From contig NZ_FWYB01000020.1 of the NCBI RefSeq assembly GCF_900176505.1, forward strand, positions 1 through 64,000: DNA of 64,000 bases, read 5' to 3'. Below, one piece after another: positions 35,021-44,871 of the stretch. Under the pieces are notes generated by a model. The model saw only the letters and a program-made list of their open reading frames with translations. It was not told the DNA's origin and did not search any database. Made by a program: the position numbers and the translations under genes. The first letter of the stretch is position 1. Each line of letters begins with the position of its first letter. The DNA comes from Pedobacter nyackensis. Its GTDB lineage: Bacteria > Bacteroidota > Bacteroidia > Sphingobacteriales > Sphingobacteriaceae.

Positions 35021-35521
35021 TTAGTTCATAGCCGGTAAGCCCATTGCAACCCATTCTTCTTTAGAAGGACCATAAAGTCCCGGAACAGGTATTCCCAATA
35101 CACGCATAATTACAGTCATTTGTCCGCGGTGATGCGTTTGATGGGTCAAAAGTATATGTAAAATTTTTCCTTTCATCCACTCATCGCCGTACATCGGTAC
35201 CAACTCCTCAAGAGCCGAATCTGTCCATTTTAATCGTACAGCACGGCAAAGTAGTTCAGAGTTGGTTTTGTAAATGTCACTGATTATTTCTATGGTTTCA
35301 GGAATATCCTGGTGTTCCAATAAATCTTCAGCAAGTAACCCGGCACGTTTCCCCATTTCAGTGATGGTTTGAGTTAAATGCCAGGCAAGTCGGTCTAAAG
35401 TACGGACATCCTCGTGAATCCTTTCGGATTTGCTTTCAGCACTGATTAAACTAAAAATCTTTAAGGTAAACTCTTCCTCATTTTTCCAGTCTTTCAGGAA
35501 ATCATCAATTTTCCGATACAT
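35021..35521 (-). CDS. DinB family metal-binding protein
   Basis: 166 residues, a four-helix DinB/YfiT-like fold. The metal-binding histidines are in LAWHLTQT near residue 48 and in LLTHQTHHRGQM near residue 130. Family members bind Zn or Ni and include thiol-S-transferases, but most are uncharacterised. It is upstream of the lipase gene by 21 bp. The function cannot be given from the sequence. Confidence 0.85.
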   Translation of the reverse strand: MYRKIDDFLKDWKNEEEFTLKIFSLISAESKSERIHEDVRTLDRLAWHLTQTITEMGKRAGLLAEDLLEHQDIPETIEIISDIYKTNSELLCRAVRLKWTDSALEELVPMYGDEWMKGKILHILLTHQTHHRGQMTVIMRVLGIPVPGLYGPSKEEWVAMGLPAMN

Positions 35522-35609
35522 TTTAATATGATATTTGAAAAGCTAATTTGGTAAGATTAATCCTAACTGCAAATTTTAATTTTCTATTTTTACGATTTAC
35601 GTTGTAATT

Positions 35610-37940
35610 ATGCTAAACACCAATAGAGTTATTCTGATACTTCTTATTATAATTGCTCAACCACGATTCATATTTGCTCAGAATAAAATAACTGTTAACG
35701 GAAATATAAGTGATGCTAAAACTGGCGAAACATTAATCGGCGCAAGTGTGAAGTTAACAGGTAATACCAGTACCGCTGTGGTGACCAATTCATATGGTTT
35801 TTATGCGATTAGTTCACAGGAGGGGAGCTATGAGATTTCAGCTACTTTTATTGGATATAAAACGGTTAAGCAAAATATTAATGTAACTAAAAACACTAGA
35901 ATTAATTTTATTCTGGAAGAAGATAACCAATTAAATGAAGTGGTGATTTCGGCAACGAAGAGAAATGAAAATGTGAGCAGCCCGCAGATGGGCTTACAGA
36001 AAATAAATGTACGGGAAATTAACAATGTGCCTGTGTTGCTGGGAGAGCGTGATGTACTTAAAACACTGCAACTACTTCCTGGAATAAAGTCTGCCGGTGA
36101 AGGGAATAGTGGGTTTTATGTTCGGGGTGGTTCGACAGACCAGAACCTGATCCTTTTGGATGAGGCACCTGTTTACAATGCATCGCACCTGCTCGGATTT
36201 TTTTCTACTTTTAACTCGGATGCGATAAAAGATGTGAGTGTGTATAAGGGCGGAATGCCCGCGCAATATGGAGGCCGGTTAGCTTCAGTACTCGATATTA
36301 AAATGAACGATGGAAACCGAAAGGAATTTACTACTGAGGGGGGGATTGGATTAATCTCTTCCAGACTCAAAGTAGAAGGTCCGATTGTAAAAGATAAAGG
36401 TTCGTTTATGTTAAGTGCCAGGCGAACTTATCTGGACGCTTTTTTGAAGCTGTCTTCGGATAGTTCGATTAATAGCAATACGCTCTTTTTTTACGATTTA
36501 AATGCTAAGGTCAACTATCAGCTGGATGAAAAAAATACACTTTATCTTTCCGGGTATTTTGGAAGGGATAAACTTGGCCTTTCTGATACTTTTGGATTTA
36601 ACTGGGGCAATGCGACGGTTACACTACGCTGGAATCACTTATACAGCAGTAGGCTATTTTCTAATACTTCTTTAATTTATAGCAATTACAATTATGTAAT
36701 TCAAAATTTCATGGAAGAGAACAACTTTGAAGTGAATTCAGCCATCAAAGATTTTAACCTGAAGCAGGATTTTGAGTATAGTTTGAGTAGTAATCATAAC
36801 CTGAAGTTTGGTGTAAATGCAATTCACCACACGATTGCACCAGGTAAGCTGACCGCAACAGAAACATCAAGTGTTAATGCAACAAAATACGAAGACCGTA
36901 AAGGACTTGAGCTTGCTGCTTATGTGTCGGATGAATGGACAGTAAGTAGCAAAATGAACCTGGTATATGGCTTGCGCCTGAGTAGTTTTTCTTTAATGGG
37001 ACCGGGTAATATCAAGTCATATGATGTGGATGGCAACACTACAAATACAACCTACTATAAGGCTGGCGAATTTGTTAAAAGCTACCTTAATCTTGAACCA
37101 CGGTTATCGGCCAGTTATCGGCTGGACAATTCGAGTTCATTAAAAGGTGCTTATACACGTAATATTCAGAATGTGCACCTGATGTCGAACTCAACATCTA
37201 CTTCTCCAACGGATTTGTACATTATGAACAGCAACAATGTAAAACCGGAGATAGCTGATCAGGTAGCTGCGGGGTATTTCAGAAATTTTAACGATGATAA
37301 TTATGAGTTTTCTGCTGAAGTGTATTACAAATGGATGCAAAATCAAATAGAATACCGGAGTGGAACAGATTTGCGCGGAAATGGAAATGTAGAAGCCGAT
37401 TTATTGTATGGTGATGGTCGGGCGTATGGGCTGGAGCTCTTTTTTAAGAAAAGATTTGGTAGATTCAATGGTTGGCTAGGATACACCTGGTCGCGTACAG
37501 AGCGACAGTTTGATGCCATTAGCAATGGCAGGTGGTTTTATGCTAAACAGGACCGAACACATGATTTGTCAGTTGTTGGTATTTATAAGGCAAGTCAGCG
37601 TTGGACCTTTTCGTCGGTTTTCGTTTATAATACTGGAAATGCAGTTACTTATCCAAGTGGAAAATACCAGATTAATGACCGCACGGTTTTCTATTATACA
37701 GAAAAGAATGGTTCCCGGACGCCAGCATACCATCGTTTAGACGTTTCGGCTACACTTGAGGGGAAGCCAGGAAAGAGATTGCAGTCTAGCTGGTCGTTCG
37801 GTATCTATAATTTATACAATCGTAAAAATGCCTTTTCTATTGATTTTAAGGATGATCCGGATGATGCAACCAAAACACAGGCGGTACGTACAACCTTGTT
37901 TGGAATTATACCTTCGGTAACCTGGAATTTTAAGTTTTAA
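35610..37940 (+). CDS. TonB-dependent receptor
   Basis: 776 residues. A signal peptide (LLIIIAQPRFIFAQ), a carboxypeptidase-regulatory-like domain (KITVNGNISDAKTGETLIG), a plug domain (ERDVLKTLQLLPGIKS, then GGSTDQNLILLDEAPVYN) and a beta-barrel ending in PSVTWNFKF with a C-terminal Phe. It imports an unknown ligand with TonB energy. The next gene, a DUF4249 lipoprotein, starts within about 25 bp, the common receptor/DUF4249 pair in Bacteroidota. Confidence 0.93.
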   Translation: MLNTNRVILILLIIIAQPRFIFAQNKITVNGNISDAKTGETLIGASVKLTGNTSTAVVTNSYGFYAISSQEGSYEISATFIGYKTVKQNINVTKNTRINFILEEDNQLNEVVISATKRNENVSSPQMGLQKINVREINNVPVLLGERDVLKTLQLLPGIKSAGEGNSGFYVRGGSTDQNLILLDEAPVYNASHLLGFFSTFNSDAIKDVSVYKGGMPAQYGGRLASVLDIKMNDGNRKEFTTEGGIGLISSRLKVEGPIVKDKGSFMLSARRTYLDAFLKLSSDSSINSNTLFFYDLNAKVNYQLDEKNTLYLSGYFGRDKLGLSDTFGFNWGNATVTLRWNHLYSSRLFSNTSLIYSNYNYVIQNFMEENNFEVNSAIKDFNLKQDFEYSLSSNHNLKFGVNAIHHTIAPGKLTATETSSVNATKYEDRKGLELAAYVSDEWTVSSKMNLVYGLRLSSFSLMGPGNIKSYDVDGNTTNTTYYKAGEFVKSYLNLEPRLSASYRLDNSSSLKGAYTRNIQNVHLMSNSTSTSPTDLYIMNSNNVKPEIADQVAAGYFRNFNDDNYEFSAEVYYKWMQNQIEYRSGTDLRGNGNVEADLLYGDGRAYGLELFFKKRFGRFNGWLGYTWSRTERQFDAISNGRWFYAKQDRTHDLSVVGIYKASQRWTFSSVFVYNTGNAVTYPSGKYQINDRTVFYYTEKNGSRTPAYHRLDVSATLEGKPGKRLQSSWSFGIYNLYNRKNAFSIDFKDDPDDATKTQAVRTTLFGIIPSVTWNFKF

Positions 37941-37962
37941 TAAGATGATTTATTTAATGGGA

Positions 37963-38757
37963 ATGATGGAATTTAATAGGACACGTTTACTGATTTTGCT
38001 TTTTGTAGGGACATTATTTAGCAGCTGTGAGGAGGTGATTGATCTTAAGTTGGATAATTCCGAGCCCGTTATTGTTATTGACGGCGGAATAAGTGACCAA
38101 AATGAGAATCAACTGGTAAAAGTTTCCAGGACCTATAATTTTACAGAGCCTAATAAGTTTAATGGGGTTGCTGGTGCCCAGGTTGTGTTAATCAGGCCAA
38201 ATGGAACTAAGATAAGTTATACCGAAGTTTCACCAGGTGTATATCAAAGTGTCAAACTCAGGGGACTTCCAGGTAATAAATATACGCTTGATGTTACTGT
38301 AGGTGGCAAAACTTATACAGCAAGTTCAACCATGCCGGGTAGAGTAGTATTGGATTCACTGACCTTCAAACAGTTTAATTTTTTTGGCGCCACAAACAAT
38401 TATATGGCCGTTAATTATAATGATCCCGCTGGGATACAGAATCAGTACCGATATATATTAAGGTCAAACGGAAAGACGGAAGAGGATATGGTGAGTGAAG
38501 ATCGCTTTACCGATGGCAACAAAGTTTCTGATGTAATATTTTATAAACTAGAGGATTTAATGGTTGGCGATAGCCTACATGTAGAGCTGCAATGTATAGA
38601 CCGTAATGTTTACCGTTATTTTTATAGTTTAAGTCAGAGTAGTGGTGAGGGTGGGCCGCCTGTAGCACCGTCAAATCCGGTTTCTAATTTTAGTAATGGA
38701 GCATTGGGGATTTTTAATGCGTATACCAGTAGTAAGCGATCGGCCGTTATTAAGTAG
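37963..38757 (+). CDS. DUF4249 lipoprotein partner of the TonB receptor
   Basis: About 264 residues from the ATG at 37963, which gives a clean lipoprotein signal (LLILLFVGTLFSSC); the upstream ATG at 37945 adds six residues. The mature protein begins EEVIDLKLDNSEPVIVIDGG, the start typical of DUF4249, and is otherwise beta-rich. The family pairs with TonB receptors and is thought to help substrate capture, though its role is not proved. It shares an operon with the receptor. Confidence 0.88.
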   Translation: MMEFNRTRLLILLFVGTLFSSCEEVIDLKLDNSEPVIVIDGGISDQNENQLVKVSRTYNFTEPNKFNGVAGAQVVLIRPNGTKISYTEVSPGVYQSVKLRGLPGNKYTLDVTVGGKTYTASSTMPGRVVLDSLTFKQFNFFGATNNYMAVNYNDPAGIQNQYRYILRSNGKTEEDMVSEDRFTDGNKVSDVIFYKLEDLMVGDSLHVELQCIDRNVYRYFYSLSQSSGEGGPPVAPSNPVSNFSNGALGIFNAYTSSKRSAVIK

Positions 38758-38821
38758 AGGATTATAATTTGCTTTACGATTGAACAATGCATAACTTTAT
38801 GTTATCTCTATTAATAATCTC

Positions 38822-40009
38822 ATGGCTACATACACAGATCAAGATCTGATTACAGATGAAAAAGAAAGAGTTAGGGCCTTAAAGAGGTATGATGTGCTGG
38901 ATACTCCCCCGGATCATACCTTTGATAAACTAACTAAACTTGCCGCAAAACTCCTTAAAGTGCCTGTGGCAATTATCAGTCTTGTTGACTCGCATAGAGT
39001 TTGGTTTAAATCTAAGTATGGACTGGATGCGCAACAGATGGATCGTGAAGAAGGGTTATGCGCAACTGTAGTTTTAGCCGATGATTTTTATATGGTTGAA
39101 GATGCTGCACTAGATCCAAGAACAATGGGCCATACATTGGTTGCTGGTGATTTTGGACTAAGATTTTATGCAGGATATCCACTTAAAACAAAGGATGGGT
39201 TTAATCTGGGGTCTTTTTGTGTTATAGATAAAGAGCCAAGAACACTTACCGATGATGAACAGGAAGTTTTAAGAGACCTAAGGGATATCGTAATGGATCA
39301 GATTGAGCTGAAACTTGCTTCAAAATTGTCGGAAGCTCAGCATAATCAAATTTTAAATACAACGGCACACGATTTAAAAAATCCGTTAACTACTATACCT
39401 GTACGTGCTGATTTGATTAAGCTTAAAAAGCATGATCCTGAAGTTGTAGATACCATGTGCGATCAGATAAAGATTGCCAGCTTAAATATGGTTCGCATTA
39501 TCGATGAATTGCTGCAATCAGGTAGTATGGAAGCCGGAGAGGTTAGATTACTTCTGGTAAAGCTAAATGTGTCTCATTTGGTAAGCAATGTGGTGGGGAT
39601 GAATCAGCTGCTGGCTGAAAAAAAAGGACAGACCATACATTTCATATCTGAAACGGATCAGGTTATGAATGCTGATGAAGGTAAACTGAATGAAGTGGTC
39701 GATAACCTAATCAATAATGCAATTAAATATGCGCCATTAAATACCAATATCTTTGTAAGTGTAAAGGTAGGAGAGGGAAAATTGAATATTATAATTGAAG
39801 ATGAAGGCCCTGGTTTAACTCTTGATGATAAAAGGCGATTGTTTCAGCGTTTCACCCGCTTAAGTGCCCAACCAACCGGTGGGGAGCATTCTACAGGACT
39901 TGGCCTTTCTATTGTAAAGGTATTGGTGGAAGCACATGGAGGTAGGATATATGCCGAAAGTGAAGGTGAAAATAAGGGATCCAGATTTATCGTTCAATTG
40001 CCGTTTTAA
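38822..40009 (+). CDS. GAF-domain sensor histidine kinase
   Basis: 395 residues and no membrane helix, so it is cytosolic. A GAF domain covers about 30-165; the H-box is NTTAHDLKNPLT with His183; the ATP-binding part has the N-box NNAIKYAP, the G1 box DEGPGLT and G2 box GLGLSIVK. It autophosphorylates in response to an unknown small signal. No response regulator is adjacent, so its partner lies elsewhere. It is convergent with the DPP-IV gene. Confidence 0.93.
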   Translation: MATYTDQDLITDEKERVRALKRYDVLDTPPDHTFDKLTKLAAKLLKVPVAIISLVDSHRVWFKSKYGLDAQQMDREEGLCATVVLADDFYMVEDAALDPRTMGHTLVAGDFGLRFYAGYPLKTKDGFNLGSFCVIDKEPRTLTDDEQEVLRDLRDIVMDQIELKLASKLSEAQHNQILNTTAHDLKNPLTTIPVRADLIKLKKHDPEVVDTMCDQIKIASLNMVRIIDELLQSGSMEAGEVRLLLVKLNVSHLVSNVVGMNQLLAEKKGQTIHFISETDQVMNADEGKLNEVVDNLINNAIKYAPLNTNIFVSVKVGEGKLNIIIEDEGPGLTLDDKRRLFQRFTRLSAQPTGGEHSTGLGLSIVKVLVEAHGGRIYAESEGENKGSRFIVQLPF

Positions 40010-40060
40010 AATACAAGCGGAATTCTTCCGCTACAAATTGACTATTATTTTCTTTGTATA

Positions 40061-40102
40061 AGCATTGAGGCCGCCTTTTGTTAAAATGGCGGCCTCAATG
40101 CT
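40061..40102. terminator. Long hairpin between convergent genes, without T-run
   Basis: AGCATTGAGGCCGCC (40061-40075) pairs perfectly with GGCGGCCTCAATGCT (40088-40102), and TTTT/AAAA extend it inside. No T-run follows on either strand, so it is either an unusual terminator or a structure with another role. Confidence 0.6.
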
Positions 40103-40119
40103 ATATGGAAGTTTTTAAT

Positions 40120-42291
40120 TTATTTCCCTCCCGGCGGACAAAATTGCTGTAAAAAGCGGGTATAAGTAAGTGCAAGATGTTCGGACGTGCCTTCGCCCTC
40201 ATTTATGCTATGGGTTCTGTTAGGATACGACATCATTTGGAATACCTTTCTGTTTTTGATCAGTTCATTGATCAACATTTCGGCGTTCTGATAGTGCACA
40301 TTGTCATCTCCGGTTCCATGGATGTAAAGCAGATTACCTTTTAGGTTTTTGGCGTAAGTAACTGGTGAGCCTTTAACATAAGCCTCTTTAGTAACGAGAG
40401 GAGAGCCCATATAGCGTTCCTGATATATATTGTCGTAAGTAAGCTGATTTCCTACAGCAGCAATGGCTATTCCTGTTTTATAAATTTCAGGATACTGGAA
40501 CATCAGATTTAATGTTGATGAACCGCCGCCGCTCCAGCCCCAAACAGCAACCCTGTTTTTGTCTATGAACGACCAATCCAAAATCTTTTTAGCGGCCATT
40601 GCCTGATCGCGAATGTTCAATATCCCGATGTTTTTGTAAATACTTTTACGCCATTCGCGTCCTTTAGGGGCAGGGGCGCCTCTGTTTTCTATTGAAATAT
40701 ACACGTAACCATCTTGAGGCATATTACCGGCATAAAGCCAGTTCTGACCTGCACCATAAGTGTCCGTAACTGTTTGTGAAGCTGGTTCACCGTATACATA
40801 AAATACTACAGGATACTTTTTCGTCTGATCAAAATTATCAGGTTTTTTCATCCAGCCATCCAGTTCAACGCCATCTTCGGTTTTTATTTTAAAAAACTCA
40901 ACCTTGTTCTTAGGAGGTTTTATTTTACCTAGCTGATTGGTGATGCTGCCTGCCATTGTTAGCGGGTTTAAGGTTGTTAGCTTCATCCATTCGGTAATAG
41001 GAGGTACAATTGCGCTGGTATAGGTATGGCGCGCAAATATGCCATTTGGCGAGATTTCGTAAGTGTGTGTACCAGGTAAAATAGAAGGAGTAACCATTTC
41101 TTGTTTTCCGCCTCCTGCCAATTTTGTTTTGAACAGGTATTTCTGAGTAGCATTTGTAGGAGAAGCGATATAATAGAATAGGTTGTTTTTTTCGTCAACC
41201 AGTGATTTCTCTATCACATCAAAATCTCCTTTGGTAATCAGGGTTTGTTTCTTTCCGTCTTTACTGATACGGTATGCATGGCGCCATCCGTCTTTCTCGC
41301 TCATCCAGATAAACTCTTTTCCACCGTTTACCCATTCCCAGTCCTTGTTCGGATCAATCCAGGCTTTGTCGGTTTCGGTATAAATGGTACCAGTTTCTCC
41401 GGTGGCAGCATTGGCGATAAACAATTTACTTACATTTTGTTCTCTGTTTAGTTGTTGTAATATAACCTCATTGGTATTAGGCACCCAATCCATTCTTGGG
41501 ATATAGTTTTGTACTTTATCGCCGGGAATGTTCAACCATTTGGTTTGTGAACTCGCGATACTTACAATACCTATTTTGCAGGAAGAAGGATCCTGTCCAA
41601 CTTTAGGATACTCTACCGGAATGGTAAAAGCATAAATAGAGTCTGTATTATTAATCATGAGGAAGTTGCTGATCTTTGTCGCATCAATTTGCCAATAGGC
41701 AATAGATTGCCCATCAGGACTCCATCTAAAACCATCCCTGCAATCAAATTCCTCTTCATACACCCAGTCGAAGGTTCCATTGATCATTCTGTCGGTACCA
41801 TCACTCGTTAATGCTTTAGAACTTTTGCTTTGAAGGTCATCTACATAAAGATTATGTTGACTTACATAAGCAACTTTATTTCCATCCGGCGAGAATTTAG
41901 CAAACATCAATGATGAGGCCGGTTTGCCTTTTCCTACCTGAGTAAGGGTATTGGCTTTTAAGTCAGCCACAAAGTAATCGCCACGGGTTTCGTAACGCCA
42001 AACCTTCTTACTATTGGTATATAGGAGCACTTTGGTGCCATCAGGAGAAAGATCAAAATCTTTAATATTACCCAGGTTTACACCGCTCGAGTAAAGTAAA
42101 TCTCTGCTTACAATGGTTTTTCGCTCATTTTCTGGTAAGGAGATCGTCACCAATTCACCATCCATAATCTGGTAGTAAGCATTCCCGTCTTTTGTCCACC
42201 TTAGTTCAGGCTTATTTTGCGCATGGGTTTTTCCGTAAAAGCCGATTAGGACGACCAATGCCAGTTTAAAAACTATGTTTCTGAAGTTCAT
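40120..42291 (-). CDS. DPP-IV-like S9 peptidase
   Basis: 723 residues with a signal peptide (LALVVLIGFYGKTHAQ). The N-terminal DPPIV beta-propeller covers about 80-450, with the DWVYEEEF segment of the substrate-gripping Glu-Glu motif. The hydrolase domain has the nucleophile GWSGGG (Ser587), the acid in HGTGDDNVH and the histidine in NRTHSI. DPP-IV releases X-Pro dipeptides from peptides in the periplasm. In typical DPP-IV the nucleophile motif is GWSYGG; here Tyr is Gly. It starts 4 bp after the LTA-synthase-like gene and is the last gene of its operon. Confidence 0.92.
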   Translation of the reverse strand: MNFRNIVFKLALVVLIGFYGKTHAQNKPELRWTKDGNAYYQIMDGELVTISLPENERKTIVSRDLLYSSGVNLGNIKDFDLSPDGTKVLLYTNSKKVWRYETRGDYFVADLKANTLTQVGKGKPASSLMFAKFSPDGNKVAYVSQHNLYVDDLQSKSSKALTSDGTDRMINGTFDWVYEEEFDCRDGFRWSPDGQSIAYWQIDATKISNFLMINNTDSIYAFTIPVEYPKVGQDPSSCKIGIVSIASSQTKWLNIPGDKVQNYIPRMDWVPNTNEVILQQLNREQNVSKLFIANAATGETGTIYTETDKAWIDPNKDWEWVNGGKEFIWMSEKDGWRHAYRISKDGKKQTLITKGDFDVIEKSLVDEKNNLFYYIASPTNATQKYLFKTKLAGGGKQEMVTPSILPGTHTYEISPNGIFARHTYTSAIVPPITEWMKLTTLNPLTMAGSITNQLGKIKPPKNKVEFFKIKTEDGVELDGWMKKPDNFDQTKKYPVVFYVYGEPASQTVTDTYGAGQNWLYAGNMPQDGYVYISIENRGAPAPKGREWRKSIYKNIGILNIRDQAMAAKKILDWSFIDKNRVAVWGWSGGGSSTLNLMFQYPEIYKTGIAIAAVGNQLTYDNIYQERYMGSPLVTKEAYVKGSPVTYAKNLKGNLLYIHGTGDDNVHYQNAEMLINELIKNRKVFQMMSYPNRTHSINEGEGTSEHLALTYTRFLQQFCPPGGK

Positions 42292-42295
42292 TTTA

Positions 42296-44161
42296 TTAAA
42301 GTTCTATAAATTGACGATATACATTTTGTAGATATGCTTTTGCATAATCGAGTGTTTTTGAAGTTTGCGAAGTATCTTTTTCATTGCTGTTGTATAGGAT
42401 CATTTTGCCTGTATTATCAAAAGTAACACATTGCTGATGGTCAATAAAGCCCATTCCATTGTCCCAGCTGAAAAAAGCGAAAGGTTTACTATAGGGGTTA
42501 AGCAGGTTTTTGCTCCATAGAAAATCAATTGCCGGGATATCCAATTGCGTTAACAAGGTAGCCGCAATATCAGTCTGACTGCCAATGTTGTTAAATTTAC
42601 GCCCCTTAAATTCAGCTTTAATAACATCCCCATAAAATAACAATGGGATATGGTAACGCTGAGGGGTAGAGATGTCGTAGGTGTTTTTTGGATATAGGTG
42701 TCCGTGATCGGCCACAAATACAAACAGTGTATTTTTATACCACACTTGTTTCCTTGCGTCGGTTAGAAAAGCATTGATGCAAGAATCGGTATAGTAGGAG
42801 GTACTTTTGAATTTATCTACATTATCTGTACCCTTAAATTTCGGAGTTCCGGGTACTTCAAATGGTTCATGATTGGTTAGTGTAAGGATAGTAGAAAAGA
42901 ACGGTTGTTTTTCACGGTTCAGGTCGCTAAGTTGCCTTTGAAATACCAGTTCGTCAAATTTTCCCCATCTGGTTTTCATTTCATTACCTGTGAAATTGTT
43001 TTTGTCAACCAACTTCTGATAATTATGGCTTAAAATGAAAGCTTTGTAATTGTCAAATTCAGATTCTCCTCCATAATAGAAGGAAGTATTATAGCCGTTG
43101 TTAAATAAAGATTTGGATATTGCTGGTAGCTTTTGCATTTTCTCCGGCCATTTTACGATGCTTCCGGTACCAAGGGTAGGGAAACCTGCCAGTGTAGCAA
43201 TTAGCCCTTTGTCAGTACGACTTCCTGGTGAATAGATGTTAGTGAAAAGTACCCCTTTGTTTATCAGGGTGTCGAAATTCGGAGTAATACCATCTTCATT
43301 GCCCAGGGTTTTAGTCAGGTCGGACGTAAAGCTTTCAATGATAACCAATACTACATTCGGACGTTTGGTGTTTAGTATGTTAACCGTAGTGTCCTTTAAT
43401 GGAGTATACAAAGCTTTGATATCCTGATTAGCCTGTTTGTGATCCATATATAAATATGGGTTGGCCTTAGTCATTTTAGCAGACAGGATACTTGAAATCA
43501 GATTCCACTCTGTGTTTACTGCTCCATTGTTCAATACCTGCTCTTTTGAAAAGTAAGCCCTGCTTTGGGTTATTGGTGATACACCAACTCCTCCTCTGAT
43601 GAGCAGAAAGTTTGAAGCCATCAAAGCCAGACAGAGCAGTCCTCTAAGCCAAATCGGATTGGCTGTGAAGTTTAGTTTTCTTGAAACTACATAGCGCTGT
43701 AGGAACAGGGCTAAGGTAACTAGCAGGATCAATAATGATATCGATAAAGCCGCTGGAGAAGAGGCACTTGATGCCACTGCTTCTTTTGGCGATGAAAAGG
43801 CGAAGTCGAGGGCTTTGGCGTTTACCTTGCTGCCCCATTCCCTATAAATGTTAAAGTTAACAACGGAGAGTATGCTGAATAAGCATACCAGTATCGTGTT
43901 ATATATGGATAGCCATTTCAGTTCGACTACCTTGCGGCCATTTAGAAGCCAAAAGACATAGCTTAAAAGCGGAATGACAGCAATATAAGCCGTCATGGAC
44001 AAGTCTAAGGGTAAAGCATAATAAAATGTAGCTGTGGTTTCCGCTAAAGAAACATGAGCTACCTTTTTATGATTAATAAGTATAAATATCAGGCGATCAA
44101 TAAAAAAGAAAAGCAGCCAGAATAAAAAGAAACGGATAAAAAAAAATAGACTTTTTAGCAT
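42296..44161 (-). CDS. LTA-synthase family membrane sulfatase-like protein
   Basis: 621 residues. About five membrane helices fill residues 1-190, then a periplasmic sulfatase-like domain with the metal-binding Glu of IIESFTSD, the likely nucleophile Thr of GSRTDKGLI, and the metal-binding VADHGH. Gram-positive LtaS makes lipoteichoic acid; in Gram-negatives related enzymes transfer phosphoglycerol or phosphoethanolamine to glycans or lipids. The product here is unknown. The secreted-protein gene lies 13 bp upstream and the DPP-IV gene 4 bp downstream. Confidence 0.9.
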   Translation of the reverse strand: MLKSLFFFIRFFLFWLLFFFIDRLIFILINHKKVAHVSLAETTATFYYALPLDLSMTAYIAVIPLLSYVFWLLNGRKVVELKWLSIYNTILVCLFSILSVVNFNIYREWGSKVNAKALDFAFSSPKEAVASSASSPAALSISLLILLVTLALFLQRYVVSRKLNFTANPIWLRGLLCLALMASNFLLIRGGVGVSPITQSRAYFSKEQVLNNGAVNTEWNLISSILSAKMTKANPYLYMDHKQANQDIKALYTPLKDTTVNILNTKRPNVVLVIIESFTSDLTKTLGNEDGITPNFDTLINKGVLFTNIYSPGSRTDKGLIATLAGFPTLGTGSIVKWPEKMQKLPAISKSLFNNGYNTSFYYGGESEFDNYKAFILSHNYQKLVDKNNFTGNEMKTRWGKFDELVFQRQLSDLNREKQPFFSTILTLTNHEPFEVPGTPKFKGTDNVDKFKSTSYYTDSCINAFLTDARKQVWYKNTLFVFVADHGHLYPKNTYDISTPQRYHIPLLFYGDVIKAEFKGRKFNNIGSQTDIAATLLTQLDIPAIDFLWSKNLLNPYSKPFAFFSWDNGMGFIDHQQCVTFDNTGKMILYNSNEKDTSQTSKTLDYAKAYLQNVYRQFIEL

Positions 44162-44174
44162 TTTTATTTCAGGC

Positions 44175-44852
44175 TTATCGGCCGCCCCTCATTGCCTTTA
44201 GTTCTTCCATAGTTTTTAATTCATATCCTTTGGGGATGTCCAGAGAGAACGGACCTACCTTATCTTCTTTTACATTTTTCAAAGTAAGTACTGTTTTATA
44301 CCCGTCCTGCGAATTAGAAAATTTAATAGGTGTACCTTTTACTTCTTCAAATCCCAGAGGGATTGCTCCTGCAGCAAGTTTAAGTTCTTTAGTGGCCCAT
44401 AATTCATAGCTGGCGCCATTGTTATCCTTGTAATTGTATTTCTCAGCATTAAAACCTGCTATGTTTTGTTTTTCACCAGTTGCAGTGAATCCACTAAATT
44501 TTAATGAACCTGATTGTTGTTCAATATCTTCTTTAGACATTTTAGCTGCATATTGTTTTTGCATCATTGGAATATCAACCAGTACCAGTGCATTTTTAAT
44601 AGAGGCATCAGTAAGTATTTTTAACATGGCCATGCCCATATCAATTTGTACTTTAGACATATTGCCATTAAATTCTACCTTACTTTCTGAAGGTAAAACC
44701 GAAGCATCAACTTGTTTTTTCTGATCATCATTCAACACATATTCAACCCCATAAGTAATTGTTCCTGCATCTATAACTTTCTGGGCTTTTGCTATGATGG
44801 CTGTGCCGATTAAAATAATCGCCAGAACTCCTGTTTTAATAGATTTAAGCAT
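44175..44852 (-). CDS. Secreted protein, DUF4412-like
   Basis: 225 residues with a signal peptide (LAIILIGTAIIAKAQ). The mature part starts VIDAGTITYGVEYVLND and contains AGFNAEKYNYKDNNGASYEL, a pattern of GLPGLI/DUF4412-like periplasmic proteins: a bound-metal or ligand test domain of unknown role. It lies between enoyl-CoA hydratase and the LTA-synthase gene, 19 and 13 bp away. The family call is tentative. Confidence 0.7.
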   Translation of the reverse strand: MLKSIKTGVLAIILIGTAIIAKAQKVIDAGTITYGVEYVLNDDQKKQVDASVLPSESKVEFNGNMSKVQIDMGMAMLKILTDASIKNALVLVDIPMMQKQYAAKMSKEDIEQQSGSLKFSGFTATGEKQNIAGFNAEKYNYKDNNGASYELWATKELKLAAGAIPLGFEEVKGTPIKFSNSQDGYKTVLTLKNVKEDKVGPFSLDIPKGYELKTMEELKAMRGGR

Positions 44853-44871
44853 ATTTTATTAATAATTTAGT

